Positions 1 to 10,344 of a stretch of 64,000 nucleotides of DNA are shown piece by piece (the stretch's first letter is position 1; every line of letters starts with the position of its first letter). A model generated the notes under the pieces. The model saw only the letters and a list, made by a program, of their open reading frames with translations, made no database searches and was not told the origin of the DNA. This DNA is from Rubellimicrobium arenae. GTDB taxonomy: Bacteria > Pseudomonadota > Alphaproteobacteria > Rhodobacterales > Rhodobacteraceae. A program made the translations under genes and the position numbers. The stretch spans positions 242,350-306,349 of the forward strand of contig NZ_JAFMSS010000008.1 of the NCBI RefSeq assembly GCF_017916295.1. Reading direction: 5' to 3'.

Positions 1-168
1 GGGCTGGATCATCCCGATCAGCCGCGCCTGCGTCTTCAGGATGTCGTCGATCATCGCCAGGTAGCGCGGCTCGAAGATATGGAGCGGGAGCCGCGCCCGG
101 GGCAGGAGAAGCGCCCCGGGCAGGGGGAAGATCGCGATCGTCTCGGGCAGCTCAGCGGGCAATGACAT
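1..168 (-). CDS. LON peptidase substrate-binding domain protein (partial, runs off left edge)
   Basis: Only the first 56 codons are present; the gene starts at 168 and continues beyond position 1. The N-terminus contains IFPLPGALLLP, then LPLHIFEPRY and MIDD, the standard opening of the LON N-terminal substrate-binding fold (PF02190). Stand-alone proteins with this domain are common beside the thioredoxin-TPR gene in Rhodobacterales, which is the arrangement here: the gene follows the cnoX-like gene on the same strand after 26 bp and is probably co-transcribed. Nothing visible indicates the peptidase or ATPase domains of a full Lon protease, but the C-terminus cannot be judged. Confidence 0.8.
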   Translation of the reverse strand, partial: MSLPAELPETIAIFPLPGALLLPRARLPLHIFEPRYLAMIDDILKTQARLIGMIQP

Positions 169-194
169 AGGGCGCGATCTAGGACGCCTGCGCC

Positions 195-1082
195 TTAGGC
201 AAAGATGAGGGAGGACAGTTTCCTGCGTCCCGCGAGCGCGATGGGGTCCTTGGCCGGCAGCGCGTCGAAGATCGTGAAGAGCTGCGTCTTGGCCGCGCCG
301 TCGTTCCATTCCCGATCACGCCGGAAGATCTCCAGAAGCTGGTCCACCGCCTCCTGCACCTGGCCCGAGGCGTGAAGGGCCGTCGCCAGGTCGAAGCGGG
401 CCTGGTGATCGTTCGGATCGGCCTGGACCCGGGCCTGGAGGTCGGTCACCGGCCCCGCCTTGGCGGCCTGCCGCGCGAGGCCGATCTGCGCGCGCACGGC
501 CTCGAGCTCGGGCTTGGTGGAGATCGACGCGGGGGCGCCGTTCAGGATGGCTTCGGCCTGGTCCAGATCGTCGGCCAGGATCATCGCGCGCACCAGGCCC
601 GCATAGGCGCGCGGGTTCTCCGGCTCTTCCTGCAGGATGGCGGCAAAGGTCTGGGCGGCGTCCACGGCCGCACCCTCCTCGAGCATCTGCTCGGCGGCCT
701 CGATCGCCTCGCCGAGGCCATCGTCGCCGGCGAGCGCGGCCACCTGCTGGACGAACTGCTCGACCTGCGACGGGGGCAGCGCCCCCTGGAAGCCGGGCGA
801 GGGCCTGCCCTGCCAGAACAGCCAGACATTCGGGATCGACTGCACGCCAAGCTGGCCCGCATAGGCCGGGTTCTTGTCCACGTCGATCTTCACGAGACGG
901 ACCTTGCCGTTCTGCTTGGCCACGGCCGCCTCGAGCGCCGGCCCGAGGGTCTTGCAGGGACCGCACCAGGTCGCCCAGAAATCGACGATGACGGGCACCT
1001 CGCGCGAGGCCTCGACAACGTCCTTCATGAAGCCCGCATCGGTGCCTTCGATGATGTCCCGCGCCTGCTCCGCCTGCGCCAT
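195..1082 (-). CDS. cnoX: Thioredoxin-domain TPR protein, CnoX/YbbN family chaperedoxin
   Basis: 295 residues. The thioredoxin fold occupies roughly residues 10-115 with the redox motif WCGPC (Cys40, Cys43), and the helical C-terminal half carries TPR-like repeats (EEPENPRAYAGL, ADPNDHQARFDLATALHASG). This thioredoxin-plus-TPR layout defines the YbbN/CnoX family, holdases that guard substrates during oxidative or bleach stress and pass them to chaperonin. A longer open frame reaches 1262, but an AGGAGGG ribosome site a few bases before the ATG at 1082 fixes the start. E. coli CnoX lacks the canonical two-cysteine site, so this version probably also has thiol-disulfide activity (inference). 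Confidence 0.88.
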   Translation of the reverse strand: MAQAEQARDIIEGTDAGFMKDVVEASREVPVIVDFWATWCGPCKTLGPALEAAVAKQNGKVRLVKIDVDKNPAYAGQLGVQSIPNVWLFWQGRPSPGFQGALPPSQVEQFVQQVAALAGDDGLGEAIEAAEQMLEEGAAVDAAQTFAAILQEEPENPRAYAGLVRAMILADDLDQAEAILNGAPASISTKPELEAVRAQIGLARQAAKAGPVTDLQARVQADPNDHQARFDLATALHASGQVQEAVDQLLEIFRRDREWNDGAAKTQLFTIFDALPAKDPIALAGRRKLSSLIFA

Positions 1083-1200
1083 GATGTCCCTCCTGATGGG
1101 TTTGGCCGATATATGTGTGTCTCCGGTCGGAAGGTGAAGGGGCGTTTGACCGGCCGCGGGCCGCAGCCTAGCCTGACCTCCACCCATGGAGGAGACACGA

Positions 1201-1839
1201 ATGACCCGCACCCTGCTCTGTTTTGGCGACAGCAACACCCATGGCTCGCCGCCGATCGTCACGCGGGGAGAGGCCTACTGGCGCTTCGACGATCAGACGC
1301 GCTGGACGCGGGTGGCGGCGGGGCTCCTGCCCGACTGGGAGGTGTTCGAGGAAGGCCTTCCCGGCCGGACCGCGCAGTTCCCCGATCCGGTGATGGGATC
1401 GCACATGGACGGGCGCGAGGGGATCAAGATCGCGCTCCAGACGCACGGCCCCATCGACGCGATGACGATCATGCTGGGCACCAACGACACCAAGACCCGC
1501 TTCGGCGCCGATCCCGAACGGATCACGGCCGGCATCGCCGGGCTCCTCGACATCGCCATGAGCCTGGAGATGCAGGAACGCCATGGCGGCTTCGGCATCC
1601 TGCTGATCTGCCCGGCCCCCGTGCTGGAGCAGGGGCCGATCCGCTCCGAGTTCACCGGCGCCCGGGAGAAGTCGCTCCGGCTCCCGGCGCTCTACCGCGC
1701 GCTGGCCGAGGCCCGGGGCGTGGGCTTCCTCGACGCCGGGACGGTGATCGAGGTCAGCCCCACGGACGGCATCCACTTCGAGCCCGAGGCGCACAAGTCC
1801 CTGGGCGAGGCCGTGGCCGAGGCGATCCGCCGGCTCTGA
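1201..1839 (+). CDS. SGNH/GDSL-family hydrolase (esterase-like)
   Basis: 212 residues. Block I is GDSNTHG with the nucleophile Ser11, block III is GTND (residues 93-96), and block V is DGIH with Asp189 and His192, so the catalytic residues of an SGNH hydrolase are complete. No signal peptide is evident, so it is probably cytoplasmic. Relatives in this length range are annotated as arylesterases or G-D-S-L lipases; the substrate cannot be read from sequence. GGAGGAG six bases upstream supports the ATG at 1201 over an in-frame ATG at 1186. Its stop codon abuts the stop of the convergent xthA gene with no spacer. Confidence 0.85.
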   Translation: MTRTLLCFGDSNTHGSPPIVTRGEAYWRFDDQTRWTRVAAGLLPDWEVFEEGLPGRTAQFPDPVMGSHMDGREGIKIALQTHGPIDAMTIMLGTNDTKTRFGADPERITAGIAGLLDIAMSLEMQERHGGFGILLICPAPVLEQGPIRSEFTGAREKSLRLPALYRALAEARGVGFLDAGTVIEVSPTDGIHFEPEAHKSLGEAVAEAIRRL

Positions 1840-2628
1840 TCAGAGATCGAAGGTCGCAAGGACCGGGACGTGGTCCGAAGGCCCGTCCCATCCACGGACG
1901 TCGCGCAGGATGCGGCTTCCGTGGCTTGCCGCCACGAGGTCGCGGGTGGCCCAGACATGATCGAGGCGGCGGCCCCTGTCGGCGGTGTGCCAGTCGGCGG
2001 CGCGGTAGGACCACCACGAATAAAGCTTGCCCTGCGGCTGGTCGAGCCGCGTCACGTCCGCCCAGCCGCCAGCATCGCGGGCCTCCTCGAAGTGCTCGAC
2101 CTCGATGGGGGTGTGGCTCACCACCTTGAGCATCTGCTTGTGGCTCCAGACGTCGTCCTCCAGCGGCGCGACGTTGAGATCGCCCACGAGGATCGCACGC
2201 CTGGGACGGTCGGCCCGGAAATGGTCCCGCAGGTGCGTGAAGAAGTCGAGCTTCTGGCCGAACTTCTCGTTCTGCTCGCGGTCCGGGATGTCCCCCCCGG
2301 CCGGGACGTAGACGTTGTGGATCACCGCCCCGCATTCCAGCCGGGCCGCGACGTGGCGGGCGTGGTTCAGGCCCGCGAAATCCACGGAGCCCGCATCCTC
2401 GATGGGCCGCCGGGAGAAGATCGCGACGCCGTTGTAGCCCTTCTGCCCCCGCATCACGACGTGGTGGTAGCCCAGGGCGGCAAAGGTCGCGACGGGGATC
2501 TTCTCGACCGGGCTCTTGCATTCCTGGAGGCAGAGGACGTCCGGCGCCTCCTCCTGCAGGAGGCGCGCCACCAGCCCTTCGCGCAGGCGGACGGAGTTGA
2601 TGTTCCAGGTGGCGAGGGTGAGGGGCAT
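1840..2628 (-). CDS. xthA: Exodeoxyribonuclease III (AP endonuclease family)
   Basis: 262 residues, the usual size of XthA. The protein opens MPLTLATWNINSVR and carries the family signatures LCLQECK (metal-binding Glu), GYNGVAI, GDLNVAP and a terminal SDHVPVLATF. The enzyme cleaves DNA 5' of abasic sites and degrades 3' ends in base-excision repair. The start at 2628 is chosen because homologues begin with the WNINSVR strand; the upstream extension to 2706 has no family similarity. It lies between an esterase and the oxyR/katG peroxide-defence pair, a sensible neighbourhood for oxidative DNA repair, but shares no obvious promoter with them. Confidence 0.95.
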   Translation of the reverse strand: MPLTLATWNINSVRLREGLVARLLQEEAPDVLCLQECKSPVEKIPVATFAALGYHHVVMRGQKGYNGVAIFSRRPIEDAGSVDFAGLNHARHVAARLECGAVIHNVYVPAGGDIPDREQNEKFGQKLDFFTHLRDHFRADRPRRAILVGDLNVAPLEDDVWSHKQMLKVVSHTPIEVEHFEEARDAGGWADVTRLDQPQGKLYSWWSYRAADWHTADRGRRLDHVWATRDLVAASHGSRILRDVRGWDGPSDHVPVLATFDL

Positions 2629-2736
2629 GGGGATCTCCGCGGATGCACGCCGTCTTATCGGCAAGGCCGTCCGGAGGGAACCCGGCCGGTGCGTGGCGAA
2701 CCCCAAGGGGGGCGTCTGCCCCGGGGTTCGCGACCC

Positions 2737-3651
2737 TCAGCTCGATGGCGGTCCCGGGCGCAGCGCCTCGGCCGATTGCCGCACGATGTCCGCGATCCGG
2801 GTGAGCTGCCGGGCCAGGGGACTCGTCCGGCGCCACACCATCCCGATCGTCCGCGCGGGCGGGGAGCCTTCGAACCGGGCGACCGACACCGGGGCCGAGC
2901 GCGTCTCCACCCCCACGGCCATCTCGGGGATCAGGGTCACGCCGATGCCCGCTCCCACCATCTGCACCAGGGTCGAGAGCGAGCTGCCGTCCAGCAGCTC
3001 GCGCGGGAGCGCCGACCGGGCATCGCAGAAGGACAGCGCCTGGTCGCGGAAGCAATGCCCCTCCTCCAGGAGCAGGAGGCGCATCTCGCGCAGCATCTCG
3101 GGATCGGGAACAGGCTTGCCCTCGTCCTCGCCCGGGCGCACCAGGACGAAGGCCTCGGAGAACAGCGCCACCTCGGTCAGGGACGGCTCCGACACGGGAA
3201 GGGCCACGATGGCGGTGTCCAGCCGCCCTTCGGCCAGTTCGTCCAGCAGCCGGGAGGTCACCGTCTCGCGCACATGGATGTCGAGATCGGCATGCGTCCG
3301 CGTCAGGTTGCCGATGATCGAAGGAAGCAGATACGGCGCGATCGTGGGGATGACGCCGATCCGCAGCCGCCCGGACAACCGGTCGCCCGAGGCGCGGGCC
3401 AGGTCGCCCAACTCATCCAGCGATCGCAGGATGTCGCGCACGCGGGGCACCAGCGCCTCGCCCAGGGCGGTGAGCCGCACCTGCCGGGCGCCACGTTCCA
3501 CCAGCCTCGATCCCAGGGTCTCCTCCAGGTCCCGGATCTGCATGGACAGGGCCGGTTGCGAGATGGCGCAAGCCTCGGCTGCGCGGCCGAAGTGACCATG
3601 ACGGGCCACGGCGTCGAAATAGCGGAGCTGCTTGAATGTGAAGTTCGTCAT
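2737..3651 (-). CDS. oxyR: LysR-family peroxide sensor OxyR
   Basis: 304 residues: an N-terminal LysR helix-turn-helix (about residues 3-62, with FGRAAEACAISQPALSMQI) and a C-terminal regulatory domain. The redox pair sits in EEGHCFRDQALSFCD as Cys200 and Cys209, matching Cys199/Cys208 of E. coli OxyR, which form the peroxide-induced disulfide. It is divergent from katG, the classical OxyR target, with 148 bp between the two starts. A palindrome overlaps its start codon, suggesting autoregulation. The cysteine pair makes OxyR far more likely than another LysR member. Confidence 0.95.
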   Translation of the reverse strand: MTNFTFKQLRYFDAVARHGHFGRAAEACAISQPALSMQIRDLEETLGSRLVERGARQVRLTALGEALVPRVRDILRSLDELGDLARASGDRLSGRLRIGVIPTIAPYLLPSIIGNLTRTHADLDIHVRETVTSRLLDELAEGRLDTAIVALPVSEPSLTEVALFSEAFVLVRPGEDEGKPVPDPEMLREMRLLLLEEGHCFRDQALSFCDARSALPRELLDGSSLSTLVQMVGAGIGVTLIPEMAVGVETRSAPVSVARFEGSPPARTIGMVWRRTSPLARQLTRIADIVRQSAEALRPGPPSS

Positions 3652-3664
3652 AAGAATATCTTAT
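3650..3664. promoter_or_regulatory. Candidate OxyR/LysR-type operator (palindrome)
   Basis: ATAAG-AATAT-CTTAT has two perfect 5-bp arms and fits the T-N11-A logic of LysR operators. It lies exactly on the oxyR initiation codon (3649-3651) and within the oxyR-katG spacer, so binding could repress oxyR and activate katG. Only one clear dyad is visible; the adjacent sequence to about 3695 is AT-richer than the rest of the window but shows no second clean copy. Confidence 0.6.
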
Positions 3665-3799
3665 CAAGACGATCAGAACATCCAACTCGAACTGATGGAA
3701 CCGATCTGCTATCGGGTCTGCAACCGAGCGGGCCGTCGTCGATCGACCACGCGCGCCAGCTTGGAATCAGGATCAGACCATCAAGGATCGAGGGACGAT

Positions 3800-6025
<2,226 letters not shown>

Positions 6026-6047
6026 TCGCCTTTCCCACGACATGGAG

Positions 6048-6080
6048 CGGCCCCGCCCCCAACAGGGCGGGGCCGTTTCA
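6048..6080 (+). terminator. Rho-independent terminator after katG
   Basis: A perfect 11-bp GC stem (CGGCCCCGCCC at 6048-6058, GGGCGGGGCCG at 6065-6075) with a six-base loop is followed by a short TTT tract, 22 bp after the katG stop. Confidence 0.85.
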
Positions 6081-6188
6081 TCTGGTGGAATGGCCTTGGC
6101 CCTGAAGGCCTCCGCCGGACGCCACGATCGGCCCGAGGACCGGGAGGGAGCTTCGCTCACCTCACGGGGCGGACATGACGGTCGTCGA

Positions 6189-6509
6189 TCAATAGATGTT
6201 GTATTGGGAATAAGAGCACAGGTCGAAGGTGTCGGTTTCCTGATACCCGGATTCCCACTGGATCAGCACGTCGTAATAGCAGTTCGATACGTTATGGATG
6301 ATCACGTCCAGCCCCTGCCCCGGATAAAGGACGTTCGAGCCCAGGAGATCCTGCTCCCAGTTCGAGTTGCTCGTCGGGGAGGAATAGATCCGGTACACGG
6401 TCGCGCCGGACTGGTTCTGAAAACGGATCGAGTAGGTCTGGGCGTCGGCCGGAAGGGCGGCGGCGGCGCCGAGGGCAAGGGCGGTCGCGAAAGCGGCGAA
6501 GCGGCTCAT
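6189..6509 (-). CDS. Small secreted protein, paralogue of the neighbour at 6684
   Basis: 106 residues with a clear signal peptide (cleavage probable after ADA, near residue 23), giving a mature periplasmic or secreted protein of about 83 residues. I do not recognise the family. It shares a pattern with the next gene: N-x-SG-x-T, then Y-x-SP, W-x2-DLL, NVL-x2-G, and two spaced cysteines followed by a C-terminal Tyr-containing strand. The mature part is rich in Tyr, Asn and Ser and lower in GC than its surroundings. The two conserved cysteines suggest one disulfide in a small beta-rich domain. Function unknown. Confidence 0.75.
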   Translation of the reverse strand: MSRFAAFATALALGAAAALPADAQTYSIRFQNQSGATVYRIYSSPTSNSNWEQDLLGSNVLYPGQGLDVIIHNVSNCYYDVLIQWESGYQETDTFDLCSYSQYNIY

Positions 6510-6629
6510 TGAAATCTCCTGGAACTAAATGCGTTGCAATGACCCTGTTTTATCCTCTGCCAGCCCCATTCGTCAGGTGAGGAAATCCGGAACCCGGGCC
6601 TGAACATCCCGCTTTGGCCCCGGACATGC

Positions 6630-6658
6630 AAAAGGCGCCGGACCTTTCGGCCGGCGCC
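6630..6658 (-). terminator. Rho-independent terminator for the gene at 6684-7007
   Basis: On the minus strand, GGCGCCGG and CCGGCGCC form an 8-bp stem followed by TTTT, located 25 bp downstream of the stop codon of the small secreted-protein gene. Confidence 0.8.
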
Positions 6659-6683
6659 CCGGATCGGATCAGGAAATGTGGCG

Positions 6684-7007
6684 TCAGGCGGGGCTGAGCG
6701 TATAGCTCGCCGTGTCGCAGATGTTGACGCGGTCGATCATCTCCGAGCCATCCTCGAAGACGAAGCGGAGGTCGCGGTCGCATTGCTGGTCGCCGTTCGA
6801 GATGTCGACGGTGCCGCTCTCGCCGGAGGCGAGCACGTTGGCCACGAGCAGGTCATCGCCCCAGGAGCCTTCGTCGGCGGGCGAGGTGTAGAACTCCATC
6901 AGGGTCAGACCGCTGTCGTTGACGAGTTGGAAGCTCACGTCCTGCGCCATCGCGGGCGCGGCCAAGGCGGCGATCACAAGGGCGGAAGCCAGGCGAGTCG
7001 AAAGCAT
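6684..7007 (-). CDS. Small secreted protein, paralogue of the neighbour at 6189
   Basis: 107 residues from the ATG at 7007, with a signal peptide ending AMA and a mature acidic domain of about 85 residues. It carries the same pattern as the gene at 6189-6509: NDSGLTL, YTSP, W-x2-DLL, NVL-x2-GE, a pair of cysteines and a C-terminal aromatic strand. An in-frame extension to 7091 is rejected because it lies outside the signal peptide. It has its own terminator, so the two paralogues appear to be separate transcripts produced by an old duplication. I know of no characterised homologue. Confidence 0.78.
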   Translation of the reverse strand: MLSTRLASALVIAALAAPAMAQDVSFQLVNDSGLTLMEFYTSPADEGSWGDDLLVANVLASGESGTVDISNGDQQCDRDLRFVFEDGSEMIDRVNICDTASYTLSPA

Positions 7008-7137
7008 CGTCGGTCCTTTGGGGTCCACGGCCCCGTCGGGGGACGCGCCATGCGCCCCTCGCCCTGTCATATACGTAAACCGGCCGGCCATTGCACCGCC
7101 ACAACAACCCCGCCGTGCAAAAAAATCCGCACCGCAG

Positions 7138-7165
7138 AAAAAAGGCCCGGGACGAAGCCCGGGCC
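7138..7165 (-). terminator. Rho-independent terminator after the response regulator
   Basis: On the minus strand an 8-bp stem (GGCCCGGG/CCCGGGCC, six-base loop) runs into six T residues, about 105 bp downstream of the response-regulator stop codon. Confidence 0.82.
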
Positions 7166-7269
7166 AAGTCCAACAGGGAGGGATGATGGCCTTGCCCCGC
7201 CATCGGGGGACATAGATGCAACTAGGCAGGAGGCCCCGGGTTCCCGCACGTCAACTAAAAAGTGTGGGA

Positions 7270-7956
7270 TCAGGCGACGAGGCGATAGCCCCCCGCTTCG
7301 GTCACCAGCAGCCGGGCGTTCGAGGGGTCGGGCTCGATCTTCTGGCGGAGCCGGTAGATATGGGTTTCCAGCGTGTGGGTAGTCACGCCGGCGTTGTAGC
7401 CCCAGACCTCGTGCAGGAGCACGTCGCGCGGCACCACGCCGTCCTGCGCGCGGTAGAGGAACTTGAGGATGTTGGTCTCCTTCTCGGTGAGCCGCACCTT
7501 CTTCTCGTCCTCGGTGAGGAGGAGCTTCTGGGCGGGCCGGAAGGTGTAGGGGCCAAGCTGGAACACCGCGTCCTCGGACTGCTCATGGGTGCGCAGCTGC
7601 GCGCGGAGCCGGGCCAGAAGGACTGGGAACTTGAAGGGCTTGGTCACATAGTCGTTTGCGCCGGCGTCCAGCCCCAGGATCGTGTCGCTGTCCGAGTCGT
7701 GCCCCGTCAGCATGACGATCGGGCATTTCACGCCCTGCTTCCGCATGACCCGCGCCAGCTCCCGCCCGTCGGTATCGGGCAGGCCCACGTCGAGGATCAC
7801 GAGGTCGAAAAGCCCCGCCTTGGTCTTCGTCAGGGCGTCCTGCCCCGTGGCGGCTTCGAAGACGTCGAAATCCTCGGTCATCACGAGCTGCTCGGACAGC
7901 GCCTCGCGCAGGTCGTCATCGTCGTCCACCAGGAGAATCTTCTTGAGCTGCGCCAT
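7270..7956 (-). CDS. OmpR/PhoB-family response regulator (CenR-like)
   Basis: 228 residues. The receiver domain (about 6-120) has the acidic cluster DDDDD at 11-15, phospho-acceptor Asp56 (LVILDVGLPD), the switch Thr in MLTGHD and the invariant Lys in VTKPF. The winged-helix DNA-binding domain (about 130-228) ends with the classical LETHIYRLRQKI and GGYRLVA segments. It strongly resembles the regulator described as CenR in Rhodobacter, which controls envelope functions, but that assignment is from memory of the sequence. No histidine kinase lies nearby. The ATG at 7956 precedes the canonical first strand; the upstream ATG at 7977 adds seven unlikely residues. Confidence 0.85.
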   Translation of the reverse strand: MAQLKKILLVDDDDDLREALSEQLVMTEDFDVFEAATGQDALTKTKAGLFDLVILDVGLPDTDGRELARVMRKQGVKCPIVMLTGHDSDSDTILGLDAGANDYVTKPFKFPVLLARLRAQLRTHEQSEDAVFQLGPYTFRPAQKLLLTEDEKKVRLTEKETNILKFLYRAQDGVVPRDVLLHEVWGYNAGVTTHTLETHIYRLRQKIEPDPSNARLLVTEAGGYRLVA

Positions 7957-8106
7957 TGCGCCCTCCGCTACGATCACTGTCGATCACGGGTCGAAGATGG
8001 GAAGTAAGCACCGCAAAACCAATGCTTTGCAAGATTTCTCACGGCCATGTGTCGGGGCGGGGCCTAATGTTTCAATCCGCGCCCGCCCGGAGTATCGAAG
8101 GGAACC

Positions 8107-9195
8107 ATGACCCACGATCCCCTTGCCTTCGATGACGCCGAACGGCTTGCCCGCGCACGCTCCGACCTGAGGATCGGCCTCCCCGTCCTCCTGACCGGGC
8201 CGGACGGCACCGCATTCGCCCTGGCCGCGGAGACCGCGACGGCCCGCCGCCTCGATGGGCTGCGCCGCCTGGGGGAGGTCACGCTGGCGCTCACCGCCCG
8301 GCGTGCCGAGACCCTGCGCGCCCGCGCCTATGACGGTGACCTGGCCCGCGTGCGGGTGCCGTCGGACGCGGACCTCACCTGGGTCCAGGCCAGCGCCGAC
8401 CCGGCCGAGGACCTCGTTTCCCCGATGAAGGGCCCGTTCGCGACCCTGCGCGGGACCGAAGGGGTGCCCCCGATGCTCGCCCGTGCGGCGATCCGGCTGG
8501 CCAAGTCGGCCCGCCTGCTGCCGGCCGCGCTGCTCGTATCCGCCGACGGCCCCTTGCCCGAGGGCGTCGCGCGCGTTCCCGCCGCGCTGGCGCTCGATGT
8601 CCCTCTGGCTCCGCTGTCCAAGGTCGTCTCGGCGCGCGTGCCCCTGGCGGTCTCGCAGGCCGGGCGGGTCCATGTCTTCCGCTCCCCCCTCGACGAGGCC
8701 GAGCACGTCGCGGTCGAGATCGGGAGCCCGCCGCGGGACGCCCCGGTGCTCGCCCGGCTCCATTCGGCCTGCTTCACGGGGGATCTGCTGGGAAGCCTGA
8801 AATGCGACTGCGGCCCCCAGCTCCATGCCGCGCTGGAACGCATGGCCACGGACGGGGCCGGGGTGCTCCTTTACCTCGACCAGGAGGGGCGCGGGATCGG
8901 GCTTGCCAACAAGATGCGGGCCTATTCCCTGCAGGATCAGGGCTTTGACACGGTGGAGGCCAACCACCGCCTGGGCTTCGAGGACGACGAGCGCGACTTC
9001 CGCGTGGGGGCGCAGATCCTGCGCGCGCTCGGGTTCTCCTCGGTGCGGCTCCTGACCAACAACCCGCGCAAGGTGGCCCTGATGGAAGAGGCGGGCGTCC
9101 GGGTGACGGAGCGGGTGCCCCTGCGGGTCGGGCTCAACGACCACAACGCCGCCTACCTGGCCACCAAGGCCGCCAAGTCGGGGCACCTGCTGTGA
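8107..9195 (+). CDS. ribA: GTP cyclohydrolase II
   Basis: 362 residues. The C-terminal half is a canonical GTP cyclohydrolase II: zinc ligands in HSACFTGDLLGSLKCDCG, then the catalytic YLDQEGRGIGL segment, and LLTNNPRK for GTP binding. It converts GTP to the first pyrimidine intermediate of riboflavin synthesis. The first about 160 residues are an extension that does not show the acidic DHBP-synthase signature; this longer form is common in Rhodobacterales. The ATG at 8107 is followed by a continuous frame. Its stop overlaps the GTG start of the downstream gene (GTGA), indicating translational coupling. Confidence 0.93.
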   Translation: MTHDPLAFDDAERLARARSDLRIGLPVLLTGPDGTAFALAAETATARRLDGLRRLGEVTLALTARRAETLRARAYDGDLARVRVPSDADLTWVQASADPAEDLVSPMKGPFATLRGTEGVPPMLARAAIRLAKSARLLPAALLVSADGPLPEGVARVPAALALDVPLAPLSKVVSARVPLAVSQAGRVHVFRSPLDEAEHVAVEIGSPPRDAPVLARLHSACFTGDLLGSLKCDCGPQLHAALERMATDGAGVLLYLDQEGRGIGLANKMRAYSLQDQGFDTVEANHRLGFEDDERDFRVGAQILRALGFSSVRLLTNNPRKVALMEEAGVRVTERVPLRVGLNDHNAAYLATKAAKSGHLL

Positions 9196-9692
9196 GGGCG
9201 ACGCGGGACGACCTCGTCGTGACGCCCCGGGGCGTGCGGTTCAGGGGGCGGATCCTGCCATGCACCCGGGGACGGCGAGGGCTCACCTCGGACAAGCGCG
9301 AGGGGGACGGCTGCACCCCGCGCGGCGCGCATGCGATCAAGGGGGTGCTCTACCGGCCCGACCGACTGCGCCGGCCCACGCCCGGAGCCTGTCCGATCCA
9401 CCCGGGCGACCTTTGGTCCGACGATCCGGCGGACCCCTGCTACAATTCCAAGGTCCACGCGCCCCATGCCCTGTCGCATGAACGCCTGCGACGGCCGGAC
9501 CCCCTCTATGATCTCGTGCTGGTGACCGGCTGGAACACGGCCCCCGCCATCCCCGGCCGGGGCTCGGCGATCTTCATCCACCGCTGGCGACGTCCCGGAG
9601 CCCCGACGACCGGGTGCATCGCGCTGTCCGCCCGGGATCTGCTCTGGATCGCGCGGCGGCTCACGCGCCGGTCGCGGCTGGTGGTGCGCTAG
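9192..9692 (+). CDS. L,D-transpeptidase (YkuD) family protein
   Basis: 166 residues with GTG start overlapping the ribA stop. The YkuD catalytic motif is recognisable as His130 (IFIHRW) followed by TTGCIAL with nucleophile Cys142; the more usual SxGC is TTGC here. The family cross-links peptidoglycan or anchors proteins to it in the periplasm. No convincing signal peptide is visible at the start, so export is unclear; this short form is widespread in alphaproteobacteria. The last 32 bp overlap the end of the convergent YggS-family gene. Confidence 0.85.
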   Translation: MRATRDDLVVTPRGVRFRGRILPCTRGRRGLTSDKREGDGCTPRGAHAIKGVLYRPDRLRRPTPGACPIHPGDLWSDDPADPCYNSKVHAPHALSHERLRRPDPLYDLVLVTGWNTAPAIPGRGSAIFIHRWRRPGAPTTGCIALSARDLLWIARRLTRRSRLVVR

Positions 9693-10344
9693 CCCGCGCG
9701 CCGAAGATCGCCGAACCGACGCGGACATGCGTGGCGCCCTCGGCGATCGCCGCCTCGAAGTCCCCGCTCATCCCCATCGACAACCCGTCGAGCCCGTTGT
9801 GCCCGGCCATGTCGCGCAGCATCCTGAAATGCGGGACCGGGTCCTCGCCCTCGGGGGGGATGCACATGAGTCCCCGGACCGGAAGATCCAGCGCCCGCGC
9901 CCGCGCCACGAGCGCATCGGCCTCCTCGGGCAGGCAGCCGGCCTTCTGCGGCTCGCGGCCGGTGTTCACCTGCACGAACACCTCCGGCGACCTGCCCCGT
10001 TCCTGCGCGAGCCGCGCAAGCGTTTCGGCCAGGCGCAGCCGGTCGAGCGTGTGGATCGCGCCGAACAACTCCACCGCCGCGCGCGCCTTGTTGGTCTGGA
10101 GCGGGCCGATGAGATGCAGGCCGACGCCGGCGAACTCGGCGCGTAGAGGCTCCCACCTCGCCTGGGCCTCCTGGACGCGGTTCTCGCCGAAGATGCGCTG
10201 CCCGGCCGCCAGAACCGCGCGGACGCGCTCCTCGGGCTGGACCTTGGAGACCGCGATCAGCGTGACCGACCCGGGGGTCCGGGCGGCCCGCGCCTCGGCG
10301 GCGGAAAGGCGATCCCGGATCGCCTCCAGTCCCAGTGTTTCCAT
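9661..10344 (-). CDS. YggS-family pyridoxal-phosphate homeostasis protein
   Basis: 227 residues. The PLP lysine lies in TLIAVSKVQ (Lys34), followed by FGENRVQEA, HLIGPLQTNK, the VQVNTGREPQKAG strand and the phosphate-binding SMGMSGDFEAAI near the C-terminus, all diagnostic of the YggS/PROSC single-domain alanine-racemase-like fold. The family keeps free PLP low and influences amino-acid metabolism; it has no known catalytic turnover. It is convergent with the L,D-transpeptidase gene, and both coding regions share 32 bp at their 3' ends. Confidence 0.93.
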   Translation of the reverse strand: METLGLEAIRDRLSAAEARAARTPGSVTLIAVSKVQPEERVRAVLAAGQRIFGENRVQEAQARWEPLRAEFAGVGLHLIGPLQTNKARAAVELFGAIHTLDRLRLAETLARLAQERGRSPEVFVQVNTGREPQKAGCLPEEADALVARARALDLPVRGLMCIPPEGEDPVPHFRMLRDMAGHNGLDGLSMGMSGDFEAAIAEGATHVRVGSAIFGARASAPPAATGA

